Made by a program: the position numbers and the translations under genes
Notes under the pieces: model-generated
The model's database searches: none
Seen by the model: only the letters and a program-made list of their open reading frames with translations
Told to the model about the DNA's origin: nothing
Source of the DNA: Thiobacillus sp. UBA2597
GTDB taxonomy: Bacteria > Pseudomonadota > Gammaproteobacteria > Burkholderiales > Thiobacillaceae
Direction: 5' to 3'
NCBI GenBank assembly: GCA_002339725.1
Contig: DDKN01000089.1
Span: forward strand, 1-25,760
Length of the DNA: 25,760 nucleotides
Shown: positions 16,323 to 25,011 of the stretch, piece by piece
Numbering within the stretch: the stretch's first letter is position 1
How the letters are laid out: the number at the start of each line of letters is the position of its first letter

Positions 16323-17315
16323 TCAAGCCCAGCGCACGCCGCCGCGCTGCACGGTGTCGGCGCCTTCGCTGTCCTGCGCGTCCGCGTTCTCGCCGAGCAG
16401 GCCATAGACCTCGATGTTGTGGTCGGCCAGCGCCTGCAGATGCTCGAGTTCGACCTGGGCGCGCGGGTCCTGGCTGAACAGGTGACGGAAGCGGTTTTGC
16501 AGCGCGAGATAGTCCCGCACCGGACGCGGCTGGCGGATCGGCATCACGGCGGTGAGTTCGCCGCGCTCCAGCTCGATCAGCGGGAACAGGCCGGTCTGCA
16601 CGGCGAGCCGGGCCACCTCGATGGTCGCCGCGCCCTCATGGCCCCAGCCCAAGGGACACGGGGCATGGATGTGGAGGAAGCTCGGACCATCCACCTCCAG
16701 GGCGTGCCGCACCTTGCGCCGCAGGTCGGACACGTAGGCGACCGAGGCGGTGGCGGCGTAGGGGATGCGGTGCGCGGCGATGATGGTGACGATGTCCTTC
16801 TTCATGTGCCGCTTGCCCATGCGCGCCGCGCCGGCGGGCGAGGTCGTGGTGGTGGCGGCGTGCGGCGTCGAGCCGGAGCGTTGCACGCCGGTATTCATAT
16901 AGGCCTCGTTGTCGTAGCAGACATAAAGCACGTTGTGGCCGCGTTCGAGCATGCCGGACAGCGCCTGAAAGCCGATGTCGAAGGTGCCGCCGTCGCCGGC
17001 CATGGCGATCACCTTGGTGCTCTTGCCCTGCTTCTTGTAGGCCGCCTCCATGCCGGCGGCAACCGCGCCGGCGTTGCCGAACACCGAATGCAGCCAGGGC
17101 AGGCGCCAGGACGATTCGGGGTAGGGCGTGGTGAACACCTCCAGGCAGCCGGTGGCGTTGGCCACGGCCACGTCAGGCCCGGCCGCCTCGGTCACCAGGC
17201 GCGCGGCCAGGGCCTGGCCGCAGCCCAGGCAGGCGCGGTGGCCGGCGGTCAGGCCCTGAAAGCGCGGCTGCTTGGCGCGCAGATCGGCCAGGGAAATGGT
17301 GTGCTCAGCAGACAT
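16323..17315 (-). CDS. 2-oxoacid:acceptor oxidoreductase, beta (TPP-binding) subunit
   Basis: This 330-residue subunit of the pyruvate:ferredoxin oxidoreductase family has cluster cysteines C29-x2-C32, C57 and C220, the usual four ligands of the proximal [4Fe-4S] cluster. The thiamine diphosphate motif G-D-G-G begins near residue 108 and continues to Y-D-N-E-A-Y-M-N-T-G. It oxidatively decarboxylates a 2-oxoacid to an acyl-CoA, or works in reverse; the substrate is not readable from sequence. The ATG at 17315 is chosen because GGGAG lies 8 bases upstream, although the frame stays open to 17402. It lies between the alpha subunit and the flavoprotein gene. Confidence 0.92.
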   Translation of the reverse strand: MSAEHTISLADLRAKQPRFQGLTAGHRACLGCGQALAARLVTEAAGPDVAVANATGCLEVFTTPYPESSWRLPWLHSVFGNAGAVAAGMEAAYKKQGKSTKVIAMAGDGGTFDIGFQALSGMLERGHNVLYVCYDNEAYMNTGVQRSGSTPHAATTTTSPAGAARMGKRHMKKDIVTIIAAHRIPYAATASVAYVSDLRRKVRHALEVDGPSFLHIHAPCPLGWGHEGAATIEVARLAVQTGLFPLIELERGELTAVMPIRQPRPVRDYLALQNRFRHLFSQDPRAQVELEHLQALADHNIEVYGLLGENADAQDSEGADTVQRGGVRWA

Positions 17316-17405
17316 CGCGCGCACTCCCGACTGCCCCTCGAGCCCTGCCCGCATTCGGACGCGGGTGAGGATGTCGTGCCGCCGAGGCGACCTTGCTTGC
17401 AAGCA

Positions 17406-18572
17406 TCAAAACCCTCCCTCCGGCAACTGGTCCGGCTTGAGATCGAAGAAGCGAAAATCCCCGCCATCCTCCGCCGCGGCCTCGATCAGGCGCGGATAGG
17501 CGTCGAGCGGGATATCGCGCCCGCCCAGGCCGGCCGCGAAGGACACCACGCGCGGCATGGCCTGGCCGTAGAGCGCCGCCTTCACCTCGGTCGCCACGAT
17601 ACCGCCGCCACCGGGTGAGAAGGCGCGCTCGAACACGATCAGGGTGTCGAGCCCGGCGCAGGCCTGGCGCAGGGCCTCGGCCGGAAAAGGCCGGAACGCC
17701 CGGAGCTTGATCAGGCGGGCGCGCGGCACCTCGGCATATGTTTCCATGGCGTCTTCCAGCGTGCCCAGCACCGAGCCCAGGGTCAAAATGCCGATTTTGG
17801 CCTCGGGCTCGCCGCGCACTTCGACCAGGCCGCCGCAGGCCCGGCCGGTGATCTGCTGCCAGGCGGCATCGAGCGCCACGATCTGGCTCAGGCCCTGGAG
17901 CAGGGCGTGGTGGTGGCTAGCACGCGCCTCGGTGAAATGATCGGGCGAGACCAGGGTGCCGATACTGAGCGGCTGCGTGCTGTCGAGCGCCCGGCTGAAG
18001 CGGTAGGGCGGCAGGAAGGCATCGACCGCTTCCTGGCTCGGCAGTTCCAGGCCTTCCAGGGTATGGGTGAGGGCGAAGCCGTCGACGCAGACCATGACCG
18101 GCAGTTCCAGGCTCTCGGCCAGGCGGAAGGCCTGAATCGTGGTGTCGATGGCCTCCTGGTTGTCGGCACAATAGAGCTGGATCCAGCCCGAGTCGCGCAG
18201 GGCCATGGCGTCCTGATGATCGTTCCAGATCGAGAGCGGCGCCGACACCGCCCGGTTGGCACAGGTCATCACCATCGGCACCCGCAGGCCGGCGATGTCG
18301 TACAGCACTTCGCTCATGAGCAAAATGCCCTGGGAGGAACTGGCGGTGTAGGCACGCGAGCCGGCACAGGCCGCGCCCAGGGCGACCGAGGCGGCGGAGT
18401 GCTCGGATTCGACGCTGACGAAATCGCAGTCGAGCCTGCCATCGGCCACCAGCTTGGCGATGTTCTCCACGATATGGGTTTGCGGCGTGATCGGATAGGC
18501 CGCCACCACCTGGGGCCGGCACAGGGCAACGGCCCGGGCCAGGGCCTGGGAGCCTTCAAGCGCGAGCCGCAT
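17406..18572 (-). CDS. 2-oxoacid:acceptor oxidoreductase, alpha subunit
   Basis: This 388-residue subunit has domain I with A-Y-P-I-T-P-Q-T near residue 25, E-S-E-H-S-A near 55 and A-S-S-S-Q-G near 77, the conserved core of pyruvate/2-oxoacid oxidoreductase alpha chains. It also has the transketolase C-terminal-type domain II in its second half. AGGAGG lies 7 bases before the ATG, inside the gamma gene, and the two genes overlap by 17 bases, so they are translationally coupled. Together with gamma and beta it forms the catalytic core. Confidence 0.92.
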   Translation of the reverse strand: MRLALEGSQALARAVALCRPQVVAAYPITPQTHIVENIAKLVADGRLDCDFVSVESEHSAASVALGAACAGSRAYTASSSQGILLMSEVLYDIAGLRVPMVMTCANRAVSAPLSIWNDHQDAMALRDSGWIQLYCADNQEAIDTTIQAFRLAESLELPVMVCVDGFALTHTLEGLELPSQEAVDAFLPPYRFSRALDSTQPLSIGTLVSPDHFTEARASHHHALLQGLSQIVALDAAWQQITGRACGGLVEVRGEPEAKIGILTLGSVLGTLEDAMETYAEVPRARLIKLRAFRPFPAEALRQACAGLDTLIVFERAFSPGGGGIVATEVKAALYGQAMPRVVSFAAGLGGRDIPLDAYPRLIEAAAEDGGDFRFFDLKPDQLPEGGF

Positions 18573-19128
18573 GCGCCGCCTCCTGCCAAAGTCCGGCCGG
18601 CACCTGAGCCGCCGCCGCCTCGATCAGCCGCTGGTTGCGCTCGAGCAGGTCGCCCTTGAAGCGCCCCCCCAGGGCCTTGATCAGCGCCGTCACCGGCAGG
18701 ATGCCGGTGAGGCTGAGAAAGGCCGCCATCAGCGCGGTGTTCGGCACCGGTTTGCCCAGGTGTTCGAGCGCCAGGCGGGTGGCCGGCAGCCACACCACGG
18801 GGCAGCCCAGCTGCGCCTCAATCCCGGCGTCCGCCACGCCGTCGGACAGGATCGCGCCACCCGGTTTGAGGCCCGCGGTCACCCCGGGCACATGGAGCAG
18901 GGCCGCATCCTGCACGATGAGAAAATCCGGTTGCTGCACCTGACAGCGCCGGCGAATCGGCCGGTCGGCGATGCGCACGAAGGCGGTGACCGGCGCGCCG
19001 CGGCGCTCGGCGCCGAAGGAGGGAAAGGCCTGCGCCTGCCGGCCCTGGTCGATGGCGGCACTGGCGAGCAGATAGGCGGCCATCACGTTGCCCTGGCCAC
19101 CGCGGCCGTGGATGCGGATTTCAAGCAT
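18556..19128 (-). CDS. 2-oxoacid:acceptor oxidoreductase, gamma subunit
   Basis: This 190-residue subunit begins with the family motif H-G-R-G-G-Q-G near residue 7 and continues with F-P-S-F-G-A-E-R-R-G-A-P, typical of gamma chains that contact CoA. It is first in the minus-strand gamma-alpha-beta-flavoprotein series and overlaps the alpha gene. No separate small ferredoxin (delta) gene is present; that role seems to be carried by the flavoprotein C-terminus. The ribosome binding site is weak. The 179-base gap upstream (19129-19307) must hold any dedicated promoter; I could not identify a convincing one there. Confidence 0.9.
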   Translation of the reverse strand: MLEIRIHGRGGQGNVMAAYLLASAAIDQGRQAQAFPSFGAERRGAPVTAFVRIADRPIRRRCQVQQPDFLIVQDAALLHVPGVTAGLKPGGAILSDGVADAGIEAQLGCPVVWLPATRLALEHLGKPVPNTALMAAFLSLTGILPVTALIKALGGRFKGDLLERNQRLIEAAAAQVPAGLWQEAAHAARA

Positions 19129-19307
19129 GGGATTCGGGCGGGTGGAAACAGGGCAATACCCTAAGGCACGGGTATGTCGTTGGCGTGACGAAAAAGGGGG
19201 TTGTCAGCGGGTGCACGCTTCATGTTAGCCGCGCCCGGCACCTGCGCCAAGGGTGTTTTCCGTCCCGGCGCTACAGCCCTTGCGGCGGCGGGAACAAGCC
19301 GGTCCGC

Positions 19308-19979
19308 TCAGGGCTTTTTGCCGCTTTCCAGGCCGGGCGCCAGCTTGTGCTCCACGGCGTAGACCGCGGCCTCGACCCGCGACGACAGATTGAGCTTGGC
19401 CAAAATATGCCGCACATGCAGCTTGACGGTGTCGTAACTGATGTCGAGCTGGCGCGCGATGGCCTTGTTGCTCTCGCCGCGCGCCAGGTGGGTGAGGATC
19501 TCGCGCTCGCGCTGGGTGAGCGAGTCGAGCAACGAGGCCGTGCTGCTGCTCTTCTGATCGAGCAGGCTGACCAGCTTGGCGGTCATGGCCGGGGCCACCA
19601 CCGTCTCACCCTTGCAGGCGCGCTGGATGGCATCGACCACCTCATCCGGTTCCATGCTTTTCAGGAGATAGCCGTTGGCACCGCTGCGCAGGGCGCGCGC
19701 CAGATCGTCCTCGGCCTCGCTCACCGTGAGCATGAGCACCGGCAGGGTGAATCCCTCGGCGCGCAGTTCCTGCATGACATTGATGCCGTCAACGCCGCCG
19801 ATGTTGAGGTCGAGCAACAGCACGTCCGGGCTGTGCGCGCGCAGCAGGCCGGCCACCTCGGCGGGCTTGCCGGTGATGTTGGCCACCTGGATCTGGCCAT
19901 CCCGCTCGAGCAGTTCGACCAGACCCTTGCGGAACAGGGTGTGGTCGTCGCACAGGACGATACGGATGGGCTGGCTCAT
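19308..19979 (-). CDS. NarL-family response regulator
   Basis: This 223-residue protein has an N-terminal receiver domain (acidic D11-D12, phosphoacceptor D57 in L-L-L-D-L-N) and a C-terminal LuxR-type helix-turn-helix starting at L-T-Q-R-E-R-E-I-L. It is a DNA-binding regulator paired with the kinase encoded just upstream, which overlaps it by four bases (ATGA). The 2-oxoacid oxidoreductase genes follow on the same strand 179 bases downstream and are the obvious candidate target (inference). Confidence 0.94.
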   Translation of the reverse strand: MSQPIRIVLCDDHTLFRKGLVELLERDGQIQVANITGKPAEVAGLLRAHSPDVLLLDLNIGGVDGINVMQELRAEGFTLPVLMLTVSEAEDDLARALRSGANGYLLKSMEPDEVVDAIQRACKGETVVAPAMTAKLVSLLDQKSSSTASLLDSLTQREREILTHLARGESNKAIARQLDISYDTVKLHVRHILAKLNLSSRVEAAVYAVEHKLAPGLESGKKP

Positions 19980-21181
19980 ACCGCGCCCGATTCCGGCTGC
20001 CGGGCCGGGAAGGTCAAACGCACCAGGGTGCCGCCGGCCGGCCGGCTCTCGATGGTCAGCTGGCCGTTCAGCTTGGCCGCCCGTTCGCGCATGATGGTCA
20101 GGCCGAAACTCTTGCCGACATGGGAGGCAGTGCCGCCATGCAGGCCGACGCCATCGTCGGCGACGTTGACGATGTACTGGCCCTCGTGCAGGTCGAGGGT
20201 GACGATGACGTGCCGGGCGCGGGCATGCTTGCTGATGTTGTAGAGCGCCTCCTGGATGATGTGGAAGACCTGCACCTCCTCCTCCGGCGTCAGCATCACG
20301 TCCTGGGCCACGTTGAGGAAGTCGACATCGGCATTGGCCTTCTTGCGGAAGCTCTCCACCATCTCCTGCAAGGCCGGCACCAGACCGCGCGGATCGATGC
20401 GGTCGCGGAACTGGGTGATCAGGTTGCGAATCTCGGCATAGGCGACCTCGACCGCCTCCTCGACATCGGCGATATAGCCGTTGGCCCGCTCCATCTCGCC
20501 CTGTGCCAGGGCGGCGGTCAGCACCGACAGGCGCATCTTGGCGTAGGCCAGGGTCTGGGCCACCGAATCGTGAATCTGGTTGGCCAGCATGGTCCGTTCG
20601 TTCATGAGCGAGATGCGCATATTCTCCCGGGTGAGCCGGGCGTTCTCCAGGGCCATGCCCAGGTGCTCGCTGATCGAGTTGAACAGGTAGCGCACATCGT
20701 CGGCCAGCTGCTGCTCGTGATCCATGAACAGGTTGTAGACGCCCAGCACCTTGCCCTTGTGGCGCAACGGCACGGCGAAGATGGTGCGGCACTGGTTGGC
20801 CACGTACATGTGGCGCACCTGCTTTTGACACACGGTGAGCACCTGGCCCAGCTGGGTGCTCTGGGTCAGGGTGGCTTGGCCGCAGATGCCGCATTCGAGC
20901 GGCATGAAGCGCTCCTTCTCGATCACCGCCTCGGGCAGGCCGATCGAGCCGGCCAGGCGCAGATGGCCGCCGTCGGCGGTGAGGATGCGCACCACGCCGG
21001 CCTTGGCCCCCGACAACCGCACCATGATCTCGAGAAAGCGCATGAGCATCTGCTCGACATTGCTGTCGCTGCTCATGCTGCCGGCGATCTCGGCCAGCAC
21101 CTCGAGGGCGGCCGGCTGGCTGACCTCGAAGCTGCCAGGCGCGCGCACCCTGCCCTCGGCCGGCGCGGCCGACGGGTCCAT
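19976..21181 (-). CDS. Soluble GAF-domain sensor histidine kinase (NarX/NreB-type transmitter)
   Basis: This 401-residue protein shows no membrane segment. A GAF domain spans about residues 30-180, followed by a HisKA_3 dimerisation region with H204 in Q-I-H-D-S-V-A-Q-T. The ATPase domain has the N-box around N315 and D-D-G-V-G near 342. The GAF part holds four cysteines: C97-x2-C100, C118 and C131, a pattern that could hold an Fe-S cluster, zinc or another redox centre. The start is uncertain: ATG 21181 is used here; GTG 21220 and TTG 21238 are in frame, and none has a clear ribosome binding site. It probably signals cytoplasmic redox state to the adjacent regulator. Confidence 0.9.
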   Translation of the reverse strand: MDPSAAPAEGRVRAPGSFEVSQPAALEVLAEIAGSMSSDSNVEQMLMRFLEIMVRLSGAKAGVVRILTADGGHLRLAGSIGLPEAVIEKERFMPLECGICGQATLTQSTQLGQVLTVCQKQVRHMYVANQCRTIFAVPLRHKGKVLGVYNLFMDHEQQLADDVRYLFNSISEHLGMALENARLTRENMRISLMNERTMLANQIHDSVAQTLAYAKMRLSVLTAALAQGEMERANGYIADVEEAVEVAYAEIRNLITQFRDRIDPRGLVPALQEMVESFRKKANADVDFLNVAQDVMLTPEEEVQVFHIIQEALYNISKHARARHVIVTLDLHEGQYIVNVADDGVGLHGGTASHVGKSFGLTIMRERAAKLNGQLTIESRPAGGTLVRLTFPARQPESGAV

Positions 21182-21279
21182 GCGCTGAATGGGAGAAACG
21201 CTGACGTCCTGCTGGGTCACGGCAGTAGAGCCATGCAATTACCGAAGAGGAAGGATACTACCCGCAGGGTCAGGTCAGG

Positions 21280-22521
21280 TCAAAAGCTTTGAACCATGCG
21301 GGTTCGGGCCAGCGGCGGGTTCTTGTCGAAGTAGGCCTTGATCCCGGCGGCGATGGCGGCGGCCAGCTTGTCCTGATAGGCATCGTCGGTCAGGCGCCGC
21401 TCCTCCTCGGGGTTGGAGATGAAGGCGGTCTCGACCAGGATGGAAGGGATGTCCGGCGCCTTGAGCACGGCGAAGCCGGCCTGCTCCACCTGCGGCTTGT
21501 GCAGGGTGTTCACCTCGCCCAGCTGATCGAGCACGGCGCGGCCGAGCTTCAGGCTGTCGGCGATGGTCGCGGTCTGCGACAGGTCGAGCAGGGTCTGCTT
21601 GAGGTAGACATCCTTGACGTCGAGGTTGACGCCGCCGATCAGATCGGCCTCGTTCTCGCGCTTGGCCAGCCAGCGCGCCGCGGCCGAGGTGGCGCCCTTC
21701 TCCGACAGGGCGAATACCGAGGAACCGCGCGCATCGGGCCGGATGAAGGCATCGGCATGGATGGAGACGAACAGGTCGGCCTGCGCCCGGCGCGCCTTGT
21801 TCACCCGCTCGTGCAGGGGGATGAAATAGTCGCCGTCGCGCGTGAGATAGGCCCGCATATTGGGCAACCGGTCGATCTGGGCCTTGAGCCGGCGCGCCAC
21901 CGCCAGGGTGACGTCCTTCTCGCGCGAGCCGTTGGCGCCGATGGCGCCCGGGTCTTCACCGCCGTGGCCGGCATCGATCGCGATGGTGATTAGGCGCACC
22001 ATCTCGTTCCTGCCGGCCTTGCCCGGCTTGACCGAGGCGGTCTTGTCGGCCGGCTTGGCCTGCTCTTCGGCCTGGGCGATGGCGCTTTCCACCTGCTTGT
22101 CCAGGGTCGGCGGCGCCGCGGCCGGATAGACGTCGAGCACCAGGCGGTGGCCATAATCGCCGAACGGCTTGAGCGTGAATATCTGCGGCCGGCTCTCCTG
22201 CTTCAGATCGATCACCATGCGGGTGACGCCGGGCCGGTTGCGGGCGACGCGCACCCCGGCGATGAAGGGATCCTGCGGCCCGATCTTGCCGCCGATCTCG
22301 GTCAGCGCCGCCTCCGGTTCGACCCCTTCCAGGTCGAGCACGATGCGCTCGGGGTTTTTCAACTGGAACTGCTTGAAGCCGATTTCCGCGTTCAGTTCGA
22401 TGGTGATGCGGCTGTAGTCGGCGGACGGCCACAGGCGCACCGCCTTGACCCCGACCGCGGCCTGCGCGGCAAAGGCCCAGACGCAGGCCCAGGCCAATGC
22501 CAGCAGCCACCACCCCTTCAT
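21280..22521 (-). CDS. amiC: N-acetylmuramoyl-L-alanine amidase
   Basis: This 413-residue protein has a Sec signal peptide (residues 1-21, ending A-Q-A) and an AMIN domain (about 25-132) for septal targeting. A linker follows, then an Amidase_3 catalytic domain (about 178-405). Zinc-site residues are H186 (D-A-G-H-G-G), E201 (R-E-K-D) and H255 (S-I-H-A-D), with a later V-E-T-A-F glutamate. It cleaves septal peptidoglycan in the periplasm during cell separation. The ATG overlaps the tsaE stop by four bases. The tsaE-amiC order is common in proteobacteria. AmiA/B/C naming is by architecture only. Confidence 0.92.
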   Translation of the reverse strand: MKGWWLLALAWACVWAFAAQAAVGVKAVRLWPSADYSRITIELNAEIGFKQFQLKNPERIVLDLEGVEPEAALTEIGGKIGPQDPFIAGVRVARNRPGVTRMVIDLKQESRPQIFTLKPFGDYGHRLVLDVYPAAAPPTLDKQVESAIAQAEEQAKPADKTASVKPGKAGRNEMVRLITIAIDAGHGGEDPGAIGANGSREKDVTLAVARRLKAQIDRLPNMRAYLTRDGDYFIPLHERVNKARRAQADLFVSIHADAFIRPDARGSSVFALSEKGATSAAARWLAKRENEADLIGGVNLDVKDVYLKQTLLDLSQTATIADSLKLGRAVLDQLGEVNTLHKPQVEQAGFAVLKAPDIPSILVETAFISNPEEERRLTDDAYQDKLAAAIAAGIKAYFDKNPPLARTRMVQSF

Positions 22522-22997
22522 GCGCTTTTGAGCGATGCGATGCAACGTCGTCCAGCCTCCGTCAAACCCACGATCTCGACTTGCCGCCCCTCGCCCGCCC
22601 AACTCAGGCGCAGCACCAGATCGGGCTGGGGCAACAGGCCTTCGGCCTTCTCCGGCCATTCCACCAGGCAGACCGAGCTGGGGTTGAAGTATTCGCGAAA
22701 CCCCGCTTCCGCCCACTCTGCCGGGTCGGCAAACCGATACAAATCAAAGTGATATAAGTTTAAGCTCGAAACTTCGTAAAGTTCAACCAAAGTGTAGGTC
22801 GGACTCTTCACCCGACCGTGATAACCGAGGCTTCTGAGCAACCCCCGCACCAGGGTGGTCTTGCCCGCCCCCAGATCGCCCGAGAGGTAGAGCGTGAGGC
22901 CGGGCCGCAGCAGCGCGGCCAGGCGCGCGCCCAGCTGCAAGGTCGCGGCCTCGTCGGGCAGTGTCAGGGTCAGGCTATCATCGGTGGCATGGGACAT
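22518..22997 (-). CDS. tsaE: tRNA threonylcarbamoyladenosine biosynthesis ATPase TsaE
   Basis: This 159-residue P-loop protein has G-D-L-G-A-G-K46-T-T at about 40-48, S-P-T-Y-T-L at 65-70, H-F-D-L-Y-R near 83 and E-W-P-E-K near 113. It works with TsaB and TsaD to make t6A37 in tRNA. GGAG lies 7 bases before the ATG. Its start codon lies within the first codons of the divergent queG gene, with a 9-base overlap. Confidence 0.96.
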   Translation of the reverse strand: MSHATDDSLTLTLPDEAATLQLGARLAALLRPGLTLYLSGDLGAGKTTLVRGLLRSLGYHGRVKSPTYTLVELYEVSSLNLYHFDLYRFADPAEWAEAGFREYFNPSSVCLVEWPEKAEGLLPQPDLVLRLSWAGEGRQVEIVGLTEAGRRCIASLKSA

Positions 22998-24065
22998 GCC
23001 TTCTCTCCTTCCGCGGCAGAGCCACTCAAGGCCGCGATCCGCCAGTGGGGCCGGGAACTCGGCTTCGGCGCCATCGGCTTTGCCGGCATCGAGCTGGGCG
23101 CGGCCGAGGCACGGCTGTTGGATTGGCTGGCCAGGGGTTATCACGGCGAAATGGATTATATGGCGCGGCATGGCACAAAACGCGCCCGCCCGGCGGAATT
23201 GGTGCCCGGCACCCGCTCGGTGATCACCGCCCGGCTCGACTACCTGCCGGCAGAGCACCCGGCCCAGGCCATCCTGGCCCAGCCCGAACGCGCCTATGTC
23301 GCGCGCTATGCCCTGGGCCGCGATTATCACAAGGTGGTGCGCGGCAAATTGCAGAAACTGGTCAGGCGCATCGAAGCGGAAATCGGCCCCTTCGGCTACC
23401 GGGTGTTCAGCGACAGCGCGCCGGTGCTGGAGGTGGAACTGGCGGCGCACTCCAGCCTGGGCTGGCGCGGCAAGCATACCCTGCTGATCGACCGTCGGGC
23501 CGGCTCCTGGTTTTTCCTGGGCGAGATCTACTGCGACCTCGCGCTGCCGCCCGATGCGCCCGAGGCCAACCATTGCGGCCGCTGCGAGGCCTGCCTCGAC
23601 TCTTGCCCGACCCGGGCCATCGTGGCGCCGTATGAGGTCGATGCCCGGCGCTGCATTTCCTACCTCACCATCGAGCTGGCCGGCAGCATCCCCGTCGAGT
23701 TGCGGCCGCTCATGGGCAACCGCATCTATGGCTGCGACGACTGCCTGCTGGCCTGCCCCTGGAACCGTTTCGCCCAGCCCACGCGTGAGCGCGATTTCGC
23801 CCCGCGCAACCATCTCGACACGGCCACGCTGATCGAGCTGTTCGCCTGGACCGAGGCCGAATTCGAGGCGCGCCTGGCGGGCTCGCCCATCCGCCGCATC
23901 GGCCACGAACGTTGGCTGCGCAATCTCGCGGTGGCCCTGGGCAATGCCCCCGCCTCGGCCGGGATTCGCGCGGCCCTGGCCGCCCGGCGCGATCACCCTT
24001 CGCCGATGGTGCGCGAGCACGTGGAGTGGGCGCTCACGCGTCAGGCCGAGGCCGTGACCGGATAA
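22989..24065 (+). CDS. queG: Epoxyqueuosine reductase QueG
   Basis: This 358-residue cobalamin- and Fe-S-dependent enzyme carries out the last step of queuosine synthesis in tRNA. The two [4Fe-4S] motifs are C196-x2-C199-x2-C202-x3-C206-P and C249-x2-C252-x3-C256-P, with C222 between them. S-D-S-A-P-V-L-E near residue 141 is the family active-site segment. C-terminal HEAT-like helices follow. The ATG at 22989 overlaps the divergent tsaE start; its ribosome binding site is weak, and the alternative M56 would lose conserved sequence. Confidence 0.95.
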   Translation: MGHAFSPSAAEPLKAAIRQWGRELGFGAIGFAGIELGAAEARLLDWLARGYHGEMDYMARHGTKRARPAELVPGTRSVITARLDYLPAEHPAQAILAQPERAYVARYALGRDYHKVVRGKLQKLVRRIEAEIGPFGYRVFSDSAPVLEVELAAHSSLGWRGKHTLLIDRRAGSWFFLGEIYCDLALPPDAPEANHCGRCEACLDSCPTRAIVAPYEVDARRCISYLTIELAGSIPVELRPLMGNRIYGCDDCLLACPWNRFAQPTRERDFAPRNHLDTATLIELFAWTEAEFEARLAGSPIRRIGHERWLRNLAVALGNAPASAGIRAALAARRDHPSPMVREHVEWALTRQAEAVTG

Positions 24066-24098
24066 ATTACAATCACCTCCTTCGAGCGGAGCCTTAGC

Positions 24099-24905
24099 AT
24101 GCAGATCAACCCCAACAGCCCCATCGGCGTGTTCGACTCCGGTGTCGGCGGCCTCACCGTGGTGCGCGCCCTCATGGAGCGCCTGCCGTTCGAACACATC
24201 GAGTATTTCGGCGATACCGCCCGGGTGCCCTATGGCGTGAAATCGGTCGAGACCATCGCCCACTACACCACCCAGATCGCCCAGTTCCTGCTCGAGCGCC
24301 AGGTCAAGCTTTTGATCATCGCCTGCAACACCATGGCCTCGGTCTCGGCCCAGGTGGTGCGCGACCTGTCGCCGGTGCCGGTGCTGGACGTGATCGAGGC
24401 CGGCGCCTTGGCCGCCCTGGCGGCCACCGAGACCCGGCGCATCGGGGTCATCGGCACCCCCACCACCATCAACAGCAACGCCTACGCCCGCGCCATCCAC
24501 GAGGTGGAACCGGACGCCCGGGTGGTCTCCCAGGCCTGCGCCCTGTTCGTGCCCCTGGTCGAGGAGGGCTGGCTCGACCATCCGGTGACCCGGCTCACCG
24601 CCCAGGAATACCTCAAGCCGGTGCTGGCGGAAAAGATCGACACCCTGGTACTGGGCTGCACCCACTATCCGCTATTGAAGCCCCTGCTGGCCGAGGTGGC
24701 GGGGCCGCAGACCACCCTGGTCGATTCGGCCGAGGCCATGGCCGAGCGCACCGCCGCCCTGCTCACCGACCTCAACCTGCACACGACCTCGCGCACCCCG
24801 GCCGACTACCATTTCCACGTCACCGACGTGCCCCTGCGCTTCCAGACCATCGGCGAGCGCTTCCTCGGCCGCTCGCTCAGCCATGTCCATGTTGTGAAAT
24901 GGTGA
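24099..24905 (+). CDS. murI: Glutamate racemase
   Basis: This 268-residue enzyme makes D-glutamate for peptidoglycan. The two catalytic cysteines are C76 (A-C-N-T-M-A) and C187 (G-C-T-H-Y-P). D13 (F-D-S-G-V-G-G-L) and H189 are also in place. Length and motifs match a complete MurI. A GGAG about 9 bases upstream supports the ATG. It starts 33 bases after queG and is probably cotranscribed. Confidence 0.97.
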   Translation: MQINPNSPIGVFDSGVGGLTVVRALMERLPFEHIEYFGDTARVPYGVKSVETIAHYTTQIAQFLLERQVKLLIIACNTMASVSAQVVRDLSPVPVLDVIEAGALAALAATETRRIGVIGTPTTINSNAYARAIHEVEPDARVVSQACALFVPLVEEGWLDHPVTRLTAQEYLKPVLAEKIDTLVLGCTHYPLLKPLLAEVAGPQTTLVDSAEAMAERTAALLTDLNLHTTSRTPADYHFHVTDVPLRFQTIGERFLGRSLSHVHVVKW

Positions 24906-24955
24906 CGCTGGCGCAGGCCCATCCCGTAAACCACTACTTAGTAAAGGGTACGGAA

Positions 24956-24983
24956 TTACCAGTCGCCGTATCATGCCTACAAT
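24956..24983 (+). promoter_or_regulatory. Possible sigma-70 promoter upstream of the chemotaxis receptor gene
   Basis: TTACCA (24956-24961) and TACAAT (24978-24983) are separated by 16 bases, giving four and five matches to the -35 and -10 consensus. The -10 element ends 28 bases before the ATG of the chemotaxis receptor, a normal distance. This is read by eye only. Confidence 0.35.
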
Positions 24984-25011
24984 TTGAGCCAACCCAACAG
25001 GTAGGTATCCC

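Noticed and set aside
17316..17405. Possible fourth heptad repeat in the alpha-beta gap
   Set aside because: Units such as CTCCCGA and CTGCCCC appear, but the period breaks after two units, so it is not called.
21268..21282. Three tandem GGTCA units across the amiC stop codon
   Set aside because: Too short to separate from chance; it might be minor slippage and has no evident partner site.
22976..22981. TATCAT as a -10 element giving a leaderless queG message
   Set aside because: The sequence 17 bases upstream does not resemble a -35 element, so the support is too thin.
24942..24972. Flagellar sigma-28 type promoter before the chemotaxis receptor
   Set aside because: TAAA and GCCG elements are present but 19 bases apart instead of 15, and the remaining positions match poorly.
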